Part shown: in pieces, positions 1 through 5,317 of the stretch
How positions within the stretch are numbered: the stretch's first letter is position 1
Layout of the letters: every line of letters starts with the position of its first letter
DNA from: UBA9547 sp044349205
GTDB lineage: Bacteria > Bacteroidota > Bacteroidia > Cytophagales > UBA9547
Reading direction: 5' to 3'
Assembly: GCA_044349205.1 (NCBI GenBank)
Contig: JBIKRJ010000164.1
Span: forward strand, 1 to 5,317
DNA: 5,317 bases
Notes under the pieces: model-generated
The model's database searches: none
The model's input: only the letters and a program-made list of their open reading frames with translations
Told to the model about the DNA's origin: nothing
Position numbers and translations under genes: made by a program

Positions 1-420
1 ATCGGTAGTGAAATAGGGGTTGCCGGTTCCTGCACCAAAAATCACTACACGTCCTTTTTCTAGGTGCCTCACCGCTCTACGCCTGATAAAAGGTTCACAT
101 ATCTGGTTCAGTTCGATAGCCGAGAGAAGGCGAGTATGCAAGCCGAGACATTCCAAAGCCCCTTGCAAGGCCATCCCGTTTATGACGGTGGCCAACATGC
201 CCATGTAGTCGCCTTGTACGCGCTCAATCCCGATTTTTTCAGCATAGGAACCGCGATAGATGTTGCCACCCCCAATGACGATGGCAATTTGAACTCCATG
301 GTCGGCTACTGTTTTAATCTCTTGGGCATATTGTTTTATTCGAATGGGGTCTATGCCATATTGTTGATCGCCCTGCAGAGCTTCCCCACTAAGTTTGAGT
401 AGAATTCTTTTGTACTTCAT
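1..420 (-). CDS. pyrH: UMP kinase (uridylate kinase), N-terminal 140 residues, cut by window edge
   Basis: UMP kinase phosphorylates UMP to UDP with ATP in the cytoplasm, an essential step of pyrimidine nucleotide synthesis. Bacterial PyrH is a hexamer of the amino-acid-kinase fold. The frame is open from an ATG at 420-418 to the left edge (140 codons, no stop). Visible family motifs are KLSGE (residues 9-13, ATP site), GGGNIYR (50-56, phosphate loop), GDYMGMLAT (70-78), NQICEPFIRRRA (105-116) and GAGTGNPYFTTD (129-140, the nucleotide-binding segment just before the cut). A complete protein is usually about 235-240 residues, so roughly 95 are missing beyond position 1. The start fits because MKYKRILLKLSGEAL is the standard PyrH opening and a Bacteroidota promoter lies just upstream. 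There is no Shine-Dalgarno sequence, as is normal in this phylum. The gene diverges from the lipoprotein gene. The identity is certain from the motifs. Confidence 0.97.
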   Translation of the reverse strand, partial: MKYKRILLKLSGEALQGDQQYGIDPIRIKQYAQEIKTVADHGVQIAIVIGGGNIYRGSYAEKIGIERVQGDYMGMLATVINGMALQGALECLGLHTRLLSAIELNQICEPFIRRRAVRHLEKGRVVIFGAGTGNPYFTTD

Positions 421-438
421 TCTGTTTTTTCAGCGCGG

Positions 439-468
439 CAAATCTAAAAAAATATAGTGACTTGCCAA
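439..468 (-). promoter_or_regulatory. Bacteroidota-type promoter of pyrH
   Basis: On the minus strand a perfect TAnnTTTG element (TAGATTTG, 446-439) is preceded by TTG at 468-466 with a 19-bp spacer. This matches the known Bacteroidota vegetative promoter (-33 TTTG/TTG, about 19-21 bp, -7 TAnnTTTG). Transcription would start at roughly 430-434, giving a leader of only some 10-15 nt before the ATG at 420. The start site is inferred. Confidence 0.7.
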
Positions 469-563
469 TCATCCATTTTGTAGCTGGGCCCGTAGTAAAA
501 AGCGTTTGTTAGCCGATTTTGATAAGAAAATAATAATAAAAACAGTTCTTAGTTTTTTTCCAG

Positions 564-571
564 TAAGTTTA
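564..571 (+). promoter_or_regulatory. Possible -7 element of the FISUMP lipoprotein gene
   Basis: TAAGTTTA matches seven of the eight bases of TAnnTTTG. It would place a transcript start about 15-20 bases before the putative ACG start at 592. No TTG lies at the expected 19-21 bp upstream; the nearest is at 519-521. A second, poorer candidate is TAGTTTTT at 550-557. The rest of 421-591 is A/T-rich and holds no gene that I can see. Confidence 0.25.
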
Positions 572-591
572 TAGGAATTATCCATAACGAC

Positions 592-669
592 ACGAATACA
601 AGAAATTTATCTCCTTCCATAGTCATTTCCGCTCTTTTACTTGCCATTTCTGCGGTTTTATTCCAATGC
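592..669 (+). other. Type II (lipoprotein) signal peptide and lipobox
   Basis: The segment has a short polar, basic start, about 16 hydrophobic residues (IVISALLLAISAVLF), then Gln-Cys followed by SKKSENP. Hydrophobic core, Cys and SKK-type start of the mature chain are typical of Bacteroidota lipoproteins. Gln just before the Cys departs from the usual Gly/Ala/Ser. The mature protein would be anchored in the outer or inner membrane. No acidic export signal directly follows the Cys: the next residues are Ser-Lys-Lys. Confidence 0.75.
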
Positions 670-1917
670 AGCAAGAAATCTGAAAATCCGGCGCCTTCCA
701 GTCAAGACAACAACAATACCCCTGCACAGGTCACCATTCCTGCCGACCTTTCGGGCAAGCAGAGCCCAGAGGCTGGCGATGGCGTTGTCAGAAACAGCCC
801 CACCACTGTAACAGTATTGGGAACTCCTTTGAGTGTGCAAGTATCCTCGCCTGCGAGTTCCCGTTTGAACATGGGGCAGGAGAGCCGCACGCGCTTGGAC
901 AATCTACTGGGATTGGGCTCGGGGCAATTGCGCCTGTCTAACACCTTTCAAAAGACGACATTTGGTTGGAAGGTGTCGACATCCGACACCGCGAGCATTT
1001 ATTATTTGGCACCCGAAAGTGATGGTGTATATTACCGTTACAATCCCAACACGAAAAAATGGAATTGGGGAACGTGGGCCATAGATACTTCTGCAAGCTA
1101 TGTCGTACTCAACTTGGATGCTTTCCAAAAGGCATCATCTCTCATAAAAATTATAGAGGTTTCGGCAAACAAAGTGGTTGAAGATGAGATATCGGACAGC
1201 AATTCCGACGGCAATCCCGACACCACCCGAGTCGTCTTTTATGGATACGACCCCACTCGTTTGGACAAGTTCCCAGGCACGGCTAGTACGAATACGGTTA
1301 CCGATGCGGACGGTAACACCTACCCCACTTTAACAATAGGCACGCAGGTGTGGATGGCCGAAAACTTACGCACCACCAAATACAACGATGGCACGGCGAT
1401 ACCCTTGGTAAAGGATGATACAGCATGGGCCAATATTTACAATAACAACACCAAAGCACCCGCCATGTGCTGGTACAACAACGACCAAGCCACCTACACT
1501 TCCAACAAATACGGGGTCTTGTACAATTGGTATGCGGTGAGCCCCACCACCAACGGAGGCAAGAATGTGTGCCCCACAGGTTGGCACGTGCCCAGCGATG
1601 CCGAATGGACGACCTTGACGGACTTTTTGGGAGGCGCAAGCGTGGCAGGTGGGAAGATGAAAACTGTCTCTGGCTGGTATATCAACGGAAACGGGACAAA
1701 TGAAAGTGGCTTTTCATGTGTTCCAGGCGGGTACCGCTCCGCCTCAGCCAGTGGGGCATTCGGCCAGATTGGCAACGTCAGCTACTTGTATAGTTCCTCG
1801 GAGTCCACTTCTAACTACAACGCATGGGGTCGTAATCTGAATTACGGCAACAGTGGTGTGTACAGGGGCGATGGCTTTAAGGAAAATGCTCTTTCTGTCC
1901 GTTGCCTCAGGGATTGA
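592..1917 (+). CDS. Secreted lipoprotein with C-terminal FISUMP (Fib_succ_major) domain; non-canonical or damaged start
   Basis: This frame is open from after the TAG at 550-552 to the TGA at 1915-1917. From 592 it reads as a lipoprotein signal peptide (basic NTRN, then a hydrophobic stretch) ending in VLFQC, with the lipid-carrying Cys at 667-669 (residue 26). No ATG, GTG or TTG precedes it. ACG at 592-594 is one base from ATG and is my best guess; the first usual start, TTG at 817, would remove the signal. After the Cys comes a Ser/Pro/Asn/Gln-rich linker, then an unrecognised region (about 115-230) with an aromatic patch (147-160) and an acidic DSNSDGNPD segment. Residues 238-441 are a complete FISUMP domain: DADGNTYPTLTIG, WMAENLRT (254-261), YGVLYNWYA (307-315), CPTGWHVPSDAEW (327-339), a SSSES segment and SVRCLRD at the end. 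FISUMP proteins are abundant surface proteins of Fibrobacteres and Bacteroidota. Their molecular role is unknown to me. Hand count of 1561-1620 gives 36/60 G+C, against 21/60 at 4801-4860 in nuoL. Confidence 0.85.
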   Translation, partial: TNTRNLSPSIVISALLLAISAVLFQCSKKSENPAPSSQDNNNTPAQVTIPADLSGKQSPEAGDGVVRNSPTTVTVLGTPLSVQVSSPASSRLNMGQESRTRLDNLLGLGSGQLRLSNTFQKTTFGWKVSTSDTASIYYLAPESDGVYYRYNPNTKKWNWGTWAIDTSASYVVLNLDAFQKASSLIKIIEVSANKVVEDEISDSNSDGNPDTTRVVFYGYDPTRLDKFPGTASTNTVTDADGNTYPTLTIGTQVWMAENLRTTKYNDGTAIPLVKDDTAWANIYNNNTKAPAMCWYNNDQATYTSNKYGVLYNWYAVSPTTNGGKNVCPTGWHVPSDAEWTTLTDFLGGASVAGGKMKTVSGWYINGNGTNESGFSCVPGGYRSASASGAFGQIGNVSYLYSSSESTSNYNAWGRNLNYGNSGVYRGDGFKENALSVRCLRD

Positions 1918-1942
1918 TTAATTGAATGTTGACAATTTACGT

Positions 1943-1994
1943 TTCGACGGGCTCAGCGTTCAGTAAAAAAGGGACACTGAGCTTGTCGAAGTGC
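1943..1994 (+). repeat. Palindromic intergenic repeat, copy 1
   Basis: Left arm 1943-1959 (TTCGACGGGCTCAGCGT) pairs with right arm 1974-1990 (ACACTGAGCTTGTCGAA) across a 14-nt loop that contains A6. The 17 positions give 14 Watson-Crick pairs, two G-U wobbles and one C-A mismatch in + strand RNA. It begins 26 bp after the lipoprotein stop codon. It could terminate or stabilise that transcript, although no T-tract follows the right arm. Similar CTGAGC/GTCGAAG palindromes are, from memory, dispersed between genes in Bacteroidota. Confidence 0.8.
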
Positions 1995-2027
1995 CTCTGT
2001 CTCGAAGTGTGGTCAGTTCCATGACGC

Positions 2028-2079
2028 TTCGATGAACTCAGCGTCCGGTAACGAAGGGCCACTGAGCCTGTCGAAGTGC
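2028..2079 (+). repeat. Palindromic intergenic repeat, copy 2
   Basis: This aligns without gaps to copy 1 at 43 of 52 positions, offset by exactly 85 bp. The arms are 2028-2044 and 2059-2075 with a 14-nt loop, the same geometry as copy 1. The right arm is the better conserved part: 2060-2079 differs from 1975-1994 at one base of 20. The left arm has decayed, leaving four non-pairing positions and two wobbles, so this hairpin is weaker than copy 1. The 33-bp spacer between copies holds a further fragment, CTCGAAGTG, at 2001-2009. Confidence 0.78.
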
Positions 2080-2088
2080 AAGCACTTC
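2073..2088. repeat. Short perfect palindrome GAAGTGC-AA-GCACTTC
   Basis: Two perfect 7-bp arms, 2073-2079 and 2082-2088, flank AA. The left arm is the outer end of repeat copy 2, so the palindrome may be the edge of a third, inverted and mostly lost repeat copy, or a protein-binding site. It lies 17 bp before the candidate -7 element of the next gene. Confidence 0.5.
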
Positions 2089-2105
2089 CGTACCAAATTT
2101 CCTTT

Positions 2106-2113
2106 TAATTTTG
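2106..2113 (+). promoter_or_regulatory. Bacteroidota -7 promoter element ahead of batB
   Basis: TAATTTTG is an exact TAnnTTTG match 16 bases before the ATG at 2130. I find no good -33 TTTG at 19-21 bp; the closest is TTC at 2086-2088 with a 17-bp spacer, inside the short palindrome. A transcript from here would have a leader of roughly 10 bases, like that of pyrH. This would drive batB-batC and possibly nuoK-nuoL. Confidence 0.55.
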
Positions 2114-2130
2114 CGCCCATCATAGGCGCA
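2112..2130 (+). promoter_or_regulatory. Inverted repeat TGCGCC-7-GGCGCA touching the batB start codon
   Basis: Perfect 6-bp arms (2112-2117 and 2125-2130) lie between the -7 element and the first base of the ATG. It could be an operator or a small hairpin hiding the start, but six bases can also pair by chance. Confidence 0.35.
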
Positions 2131-3098
2131 TGAATTTTCTTAAAGGGCTCACTTCGGTAGAATATTACGCAATATTGGCATTTGCGGTGCTTTATGCCTT
2201 TTATTTGTTCAGAATCATTTACTTGGCTATTCGGGTAAGAAGTCATTTCCGAAATGTTTTTGTGAAACTTATTATTCGATCGGTCTATTTCGGATTGATA
2301 ATTATGGCCTTGATGGCCCCATCATTTGGTGATGTGAAAAAAGAAATAAAGGCAGTAGGGAAAGATATTTTCATTTGCGTGGACTTGTCTAACTCTATGA
2401 ATGCTAACGATGTACAACCAACCAGATTGGAAAAATTAAAAAGTGAATTGAAGAACATTGTTTCCTCTTTTCAAAGTGATAGAATAGGTTTGGTCATTTT
2501 TTCGACCGATGCTTTTATGCAATGCCCACTTACCTACGACCAAAGTGCTTTGTTTCTATTCATCGAGACGTTGAGTACCAAATTGGTGCCGCAAGGTGGT
2601 ACCGATTTTGGACCGCCTTTGGAATTGGCATTGAAAAGACTGAATGACCCAAGTAACAGCACGGGTAGTCAGCAAGCCAAATTTGTGATTTTGATAAGTG
2701 ATGGCGAAGATTTTGGCGATGAGACACCCGAAGTCGTTGAAAAAATAAAAGATTCGGGCGTGAAATTGTACACACTTGGAATTGGGACAAAGTTGGGCGG
2801 AAAAATTCCAGTTGGAAATGGATTCAAAACCGACGAAGACGGCAAAACGGTCATCACTACTTTGAATAGCGACGATTTGATAGGCATAGCCAGCACCACG
2901 GGTGGAAACTATTACGAGGTAAGCGAGGGAAGAAACGATGTGAGGAAGTTGATAACCGACATGTCGAAAATAGAAGGAGAGGTGCGGGAGACGAAAAACA
3001 TCGATTCCAGTTCAAACAAGTATTTTTATTTCCTTTTTGCCGCCCTGTGTTTGGTGGTGTTTGATGGTCTCATTACCCTGGATGTCATAAAAATATGA
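2130..3098 (+). CDS. batB: BatB-type membrane-anchored VWA-domain protein
   Basis: This 322-residue protein has two N-terminal membrane segments (about 12-34 and 45-66), a von Willebrand factor A domain (about 79-280) and a C-terminal membrane segment (about 299-320). The VWA metal site (MIDAS) is complete: DLSNS (85-89), Thr158 in QGGTD and Asp191 in ISDGEDF. The motif NSMNANDVQPTRLEK (88-102) is typical of BatB rather than a general VWA domain. Length matches BatA/BatB proteins (about 320-340). Bat proteins were named for Bacteroides aerotolerance and are often linked to MoxR ATPases. They are thought to assemble with TPR partners at the inner membrane, but their biochemical role is not settled. 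Its stop overlaps the start of the BatC-like gene by four bases (ATGA), implying coupled translation. No batA or moxR lies upstream. I chose batB over batA because a BatC-like gene follows directly. Confidence 0.88.
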   Translation: MNFLKGLTSVEYYAILAFAVLYAFYLFRIIYLAIRVRSHFRNVFVKLIIRSVYFGLIIMALMAPSFGDVKKEIKAVGKDIFICVDLSNSMNANDVQPTRLEKLKSELKNIVSSFQSDRIGLVIFSTDAFMQCPLTYDQSALFLFIETLSTKLVPQGGTDFGPPLELALKRLNDPSNSTGSQQAKFVILISDGEDFGDETPEVVEKIKDSGVKLYTLGIGTKLGGKIPVGNGFKTDEDGKTVITTLNSDDLIGIASTTGGNYYEVSEGRNDVRKLITDMSKIEGEVRETKNIDSSSNKYFYFLFAALCLVVFDGLITLDVIKI

Positions 3099-4084
3099 TG
3101 CTAAGGTTTTTGATATCGATACTTCTATTAAACCAGCTTTTGGCAGCCGACTGGGATCCGTTGAAAACAAGCAAAGCCAATAAAGCCAAGGAACAAGCTA
3201 GCCAAGCTTTTGCATCGGGCAAATACGATTTGGCGATAAGCAAATACAAGTATTTGTTGGACACATTGAAAATAAAAGACGACAAGGTGCAGCTAAATCT
3301 TGCCCATGCGTACATGCGCAAGTCCGACTCGGCAAATGCCTACAATGCCTACGCCGTTTTGACCAAAGCACTCGATTCTAAAATACGTTCCTTAGCATTT
3401 CAACAATTGGGCATACTCGAGTCGGAAAAAAATAACCGAGAGGCCGCGCTGGGGCATTTTAAAAATGCTTTGAAATGTGACGAGAAAAACAGCCAAGCCC
3501 GATTCAATTATGAGCTTTTGTTGAAGCGTAAAGACAAACAAATGCCCAAGTCGCAAGACAAACAAAAGAGGGACGAACAAAAAAAGAAAGACCAAGAGCA
3601 AAAGAAAAACGAACAGAACAAAGGCGGAGATAAAGGCGATAAAAAAGAAGACAAAGGCAAAGACGGCACGAAAGAAAACAAAGAAGGCAACAAGGAAGAA
3701 AATAAAGACAAGGAAAACCAAGGAAATAAAGGAAACAAAGAAGAGAAAAAAGACCAAAAAGGCGAGCAATCGAAAGACCAAGAACAGTCTAAAAAGCCCG
3801 GAGAAGATAAAAAAGAGGGAGGTGAAAAAGGTAAAACTGAAAAACCTTCTGAAAATGGCGATAAAAAAGGAGAAGCCGAAAAACCCGCCGAAAAAGGCGA
3901 GCAAAAGAAAAAAACGCAATCAGAATCGGTGGCAGCCAACAAAGAGCAATTGCAAAAAATGAATATGACCGAACAACAGGCAAAAGCCATTTTGAATGCG
4001 ATGCGACAAGGCGAGACGCAATACATACAACAAATGAAGCGTACTACGGGCAAATCGTCACGAACAAACAAGAAAGATTGGTAA
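3095..4084 (+). CDS. batC: BatC-type TPR protein with long Lys/Glu-rich tail
   Basis: This 329-residue protein starts with a likely Sec signal or membrane anchor (MMLRFLISILLLNQLLA, cleavage near Ala17/18), so the body would face the periplasm. Residues 31-145 form about three TPR units: GKYDLAISKY (42-51), SANAYNAY (79-86) and NREAALGHFKNALKCDEKNSQA (114-135). These mediate protein-protein contacts. Residues 145-275 are a low-complexity Lys/Glu/Gln/Gly/Asp stretch. A conserved-looking end follows: MNMTEQQAKAILNAMRQGE and a terminal KKDW, which resembles the end of Bacteroidota BatC proteins. The gene overlaps batB by ATGA. ATG at 3098 is an equally good start, one codon later. By family context it partners BatB at the inner membrane; function beyond that is unproven. 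batD, which usually comes next, is absent. Confidence is high for TPR plus signal, good for BatC. Confidence 0.85.
   Translation: MMLRFLISILLLNQLLAADWDPLKTSKANKAKEQASQAFASGKYDLAISKYKYLLDTLKIKDDKVQLNLAHAYMRKSDSANAYNAYAVLTKALDSKIRSLAFQQLGILESEKNNREAALGHFKNALKCDEKNSQARFNYELLLKRKDKQMPKSQDKQKRDEQKKKDQEQKKNEQNKGGDKGDKKEDKGKDGTKENKEGNKEENKDKENQGNKGNKEEKKDQKGEQSKDQEQSKKPGEDKKEGGEKGKTEKPSENGDKKGEAEKPAEKGEQKKKTQSESVAANKEQLQKMNMTEQQAKAILNAMRQGETQYIQQMKRTTGKSSRTNKKDW
3527..3919 (+). repeat. Purine-rich low-complexity tract in batC
   Basis: About 390 bases of almost pure A/G code for Lys/Glu/Gln/Gly/Asp-rich repeats with degenerate units such as GDKKE, GNKEE, TEKPSENGDKKGE and AEKPAEKGEQKKK. The last two read as a local duplication. 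The tract yields long open frames on the minus strand (to 187 codons) that are Phe/Leu/Ser-rich mirror images, not genes. Confidence 0.75.
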
Positions 4085-4125
4085 TAGCCAATTTTTGAGC
4101 AAATTTGTACTGTAAATCTGTCATT

Positions 4126-4428
4126 TTGGTTCCTATCACTCTTTATGTATATCTGAGTATTGCGCTTTTAAGCATAGGATTGTACCTGCTTTTAACCCGC
4201 ACCAATCCCGTAATGGCGCTAATGGGGGTGGAATTGATGTTCAATGCCGCCAACTTGAATCTTGTGGCTTTTGCGCAACAAGATCCTGCAAAACAAGGTT
4301 GGTTTTTCAGTTTGTTCCTTTTTGTAGTAGTGGCCTGCGAAAGTGCCATTGCATTGGCTATTTTTTATTTGTGGACAAGGCAATCGGGAAATCCAGAATT
4401 GGACAAGGCCGACAACTTAAAAGGTTGA
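4126..4428 (+). CDS. nuoK: NADH-quinone oxidoreductase subunit K
   Basis: NuoK is a small, three-helix membrane subunit of complex I and part of its proton path. An in-frame TGA at 4096-4098 limits the start to 4099 or later, and no ATG is available. TTG at 4126 gives a 100-residue protein, the family's normal size, opening with VPITLYVYLS. With this start the two buried glutamates fall at residues 36 (GVELMFNAANLNLVAF) and 72 (ACESAIALAI), matching the E36 and E72 known from E. coli NuoK. TTG at 4105 would add seven residues and shift that register. Helices are about 8-23, 29-49 and 59-82. A short polar tail (GNPELDKADNLKG) follows. The gene sits 41 bp after batC and 13 bp before nuoL. nuoJ, its usual upstream neighbour, is not there. 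A cation antiporter MrpC is less likely, given length and motif register. Confidence 0.94.
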   Translation: MVPITLYVYLSIALLSIGLYLLLTRTNPVMALMGVELMFNAANLNLVAFAQQDPAKQGWFFSLFLFVVVACESAIALAIFYLWTRQSGNPELDKADNLKG

Positions 4429-4441
4429 TTTCGTAATTTAA

Positions 4442-5317
4442 ATGGGCTATATCGCTACAAAAACCTCTTTTTTAGCTGCCATACTTGGTTTGCCCTTGTT
4501 TCTTGTATTGGCAGCGGTGGTGTTGTTTTTCGCCAAAAAACAAAGCCAACAGTTTCTGAAATACGTGGTGATGCTGTGTGCTGTTGTCATGGCTGTATGG
4601 TCGGGTTACCTGGTGTATGTAGGCTTACTATACAAGCCTGTTTACTCGTTTCTCTGGTTCGATTTTGGTAAACCCGTCACCATTTCTTTCGGACTCGATT
4701 TTCAAGGAAGTTTGATGTTGGGGATGGTGGCATTTATTACTTTGCTTGTGGTAATGTACTCTACTGCTTACATGCAGCATGAAAAAGGCTATGCCCGATA
4801 TTTTGCCTGTCTTTTTCTATTTGTTGCTTCTATGATTGGCATCGTGTTGTCTTTCAACTTGTTGCTCACTTTTGTTTTTTGGGAATTGGTTGGTTTCTGT
4901 TCTTATCTGCTTATCAATTTTTGGTACAAAAAAGACGCATCCAACCAAGCGGCTCGAAAAGCTTTTATTTTGAATAGGGTAGGAGATTTGGGCTTTTTGA
5001 TGGGTTTGGGATTGCTTTATGCCCATTTAGGGACTTTTGAAATTGGGACTCTGTCCAATTCTATTTCACCCACGCAAAATTCATTACTATTTTGGGCAGG
5101 CCTTGGTGTTTTCTTGGGTTGTGTGGGCAAGTCGGCACAATTTCCGCTCTTGGGTTGGTTGCCTGATGCCATGCAGGCGCCTACACCCATATCTGCGTTG
5201 TTGCACGCGGCCACGATGGTAGCGGCGGGAGTATTTTTATTGGCCCGATTGTTGCCCCTTTTCCCTTCCGAATTGCTTACCATAATTGCCTATGTTGGTG
5301 CCATTACCTCTTTCATT
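4442..5317 (+). CDS. nuoL: NADH-quinone oxidoreductase subunit L, N-terminal 292 residues, cut by window edge
   Basis: NuoL is the large distal antiporter-like subunit of complex I that pumps protons in the membrane arm. The frame runs open from ATG 4442 to the right edge, 292 codons. Several hydrophobic helices can be seen, among them 11-31, 41-63, 88-109, 119-140, 141-160 and 216-232. The functional residues are present: Glu148 in FWELVGFCSYLLINFW, Asp182 in NRVGDLGF, Lys230 in GKSAQFPLLGWLPDAM and His255 in SALLHAATMVAAGV. These are equivalent to the known proton-channel residues near E144, D178, K229 and H254 of E. coli NuoL. A full protein is about 610-650 residues, so over half is missing. 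The start follows nuoK by 13 bp with an A/T-rich leader and no Shine-Dalgarno sequence. Mrp/Mnh antiporter paralogues are excluded mainly by the nuoK neighbour and N-terminal pattern. Confidence 0.96.
   Translation, partial: MGYIATKTSFLAAILGLPLFLVLAAVVLFFAKKQSQQFLKYVVMLCAVVMAVWSGYLVYVGLLYKPVYSFLWFDFGKPVTISFGLDFQGSLMLGMVAFITLLVVMYSTAYMQHEKGYARYFACLFLFVASMIGIVLSFNLLLTFVFWELVGFCSYLLINFWYKKDASNQAARKAFILNRVGDLGFLMGLGLLYAHLGTFEIGTLSNSISPTQNSLLFWAGLGVFLGCVGKSAQFPLLGWLPDAMQAPTPISALLHAATMVAAGVFLLARLLPLFPSELLTIIAYVGAITSFI

Noticed and set aside
64..402. Plus-strand 112-codon frame opposite pyrH
   Set aside because: The minus strand encodes PyrH with all motifs over the same bases, so this is its shadow.
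1298..1775. Minus-strand frames of 93 and 113 codons and a plus-strand frame at 1467-1703
   Set aside because: All overlap the FISUMP domain, whose motifs are intact in the main frame; the products are rich in Trp, Cys and Arg without any family signature.
817..1917. Lipoprotein gene starting at TTG 817
   Set aside because: It would discard a clear signal peptide and lipobox encoded in the same frame, and it starts inside the linker.
1920..1937. AATTG-8-CAATT after the lipoprotein stop as a terminator
   Set aside because: The stem is only five A/T-rich pairs and no T-tract follows; the larger hairpin at 1943 is a better candidate.
1943..2079. CRISPR array
   Set aside because: There are only two copies, each an imperfect 52-bp palindrome, with one 33-bp gap and no cas gene.
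3392..4071. Minus-strand open frames of 175 and 187 codons (3392-3919 and 3508-4071)
   Set aside because: They are antisense to the purine-rich part of batC; their Phe/Ser/Leu-rich products only mirror Lys/Glu codons, and they contain no domain.
4113..4120. TAAATCTG as a -7 promoter element for nuoK
   Set aside because: It mismatches TAnnTTTG at one base, has only a 15-bp spacer to the nearest TTG, and would start transcription on the start codon itself.
4105..4428. nuoK starting at TTG 4105
   Set aside because: It adds seven residues not typical of NuoK and moves Glu36 and Glu72 out of the family register; TTG 4126 restores both.

Overview
The window looks like chromosomal DNA of a member of the Bacteroidota, possibly of the Cytophaga-Sphingobacterium side. 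Three things point there. The pyrH promoter and the element ahead of the VWA gene match the Bacteroidota -7 consensus TAnnTTTG. The genes lack Shine-Dalgarno sequences and have short A/T-rich leaders. The gene content includes a FISUMP-domain lipoprotein and a BatB/BatC pair. No phage, transposase, CRISPR, tRNA or rRNA sequence was recognised.

Layout: (1) 1-420, minus strand: the first 140 residues of UMP kinase (pyrH), which runs off the left edge; its promoter lies at 439-468. (2) 421-591: a divergent intergenic region. (3) About 592-1917, plus strand: a secreted lipoprotein with a C-terminal FISUMP ('Fibrobacter succinogenes major paralogous') domain. Its signal peptide and lipobox can be read, but no ATG, GTG or TTG lies in front of them. 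(4) 1918-2129: an intergenic region with two copies, 85 bp apart, of a 52-bp imperfect palindrome, followed by a TAnnTTTG element and a small inverted repeat that touches the next start codon. (5) 2130-3098: a BatB-type membrane-anchored VWA protein. (6) 3095-4084: a BatC-type TPR protein with a very long Lys/Glu/Gln/Gly-rich tail, overlapping the VWA gene by ATGA. (7) 4126-4428: nuoK, starting at TTG. (8) 4442-5317: the first 292 residues of nuoL, which runs off the right edge.

How the genes fit together: batB and batC are almost certainly translationally coupled and would form a periplasm-facing inner-membrane complex. nuoK and nuoL encode adjacent membrane subunits of complex I (proton-pumping NADH:quinone oxidoreductase). 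They follow batC by only 41 bp on the same strand, so the two pairs may share a transcript.

The least ordinary points are the lipoprotein's missing start codon, the duplicated hairpin element, the absence of batA and batD around batBC, and the absence of nuoJ before nuoK. I see no clearly new multi-gene system here.
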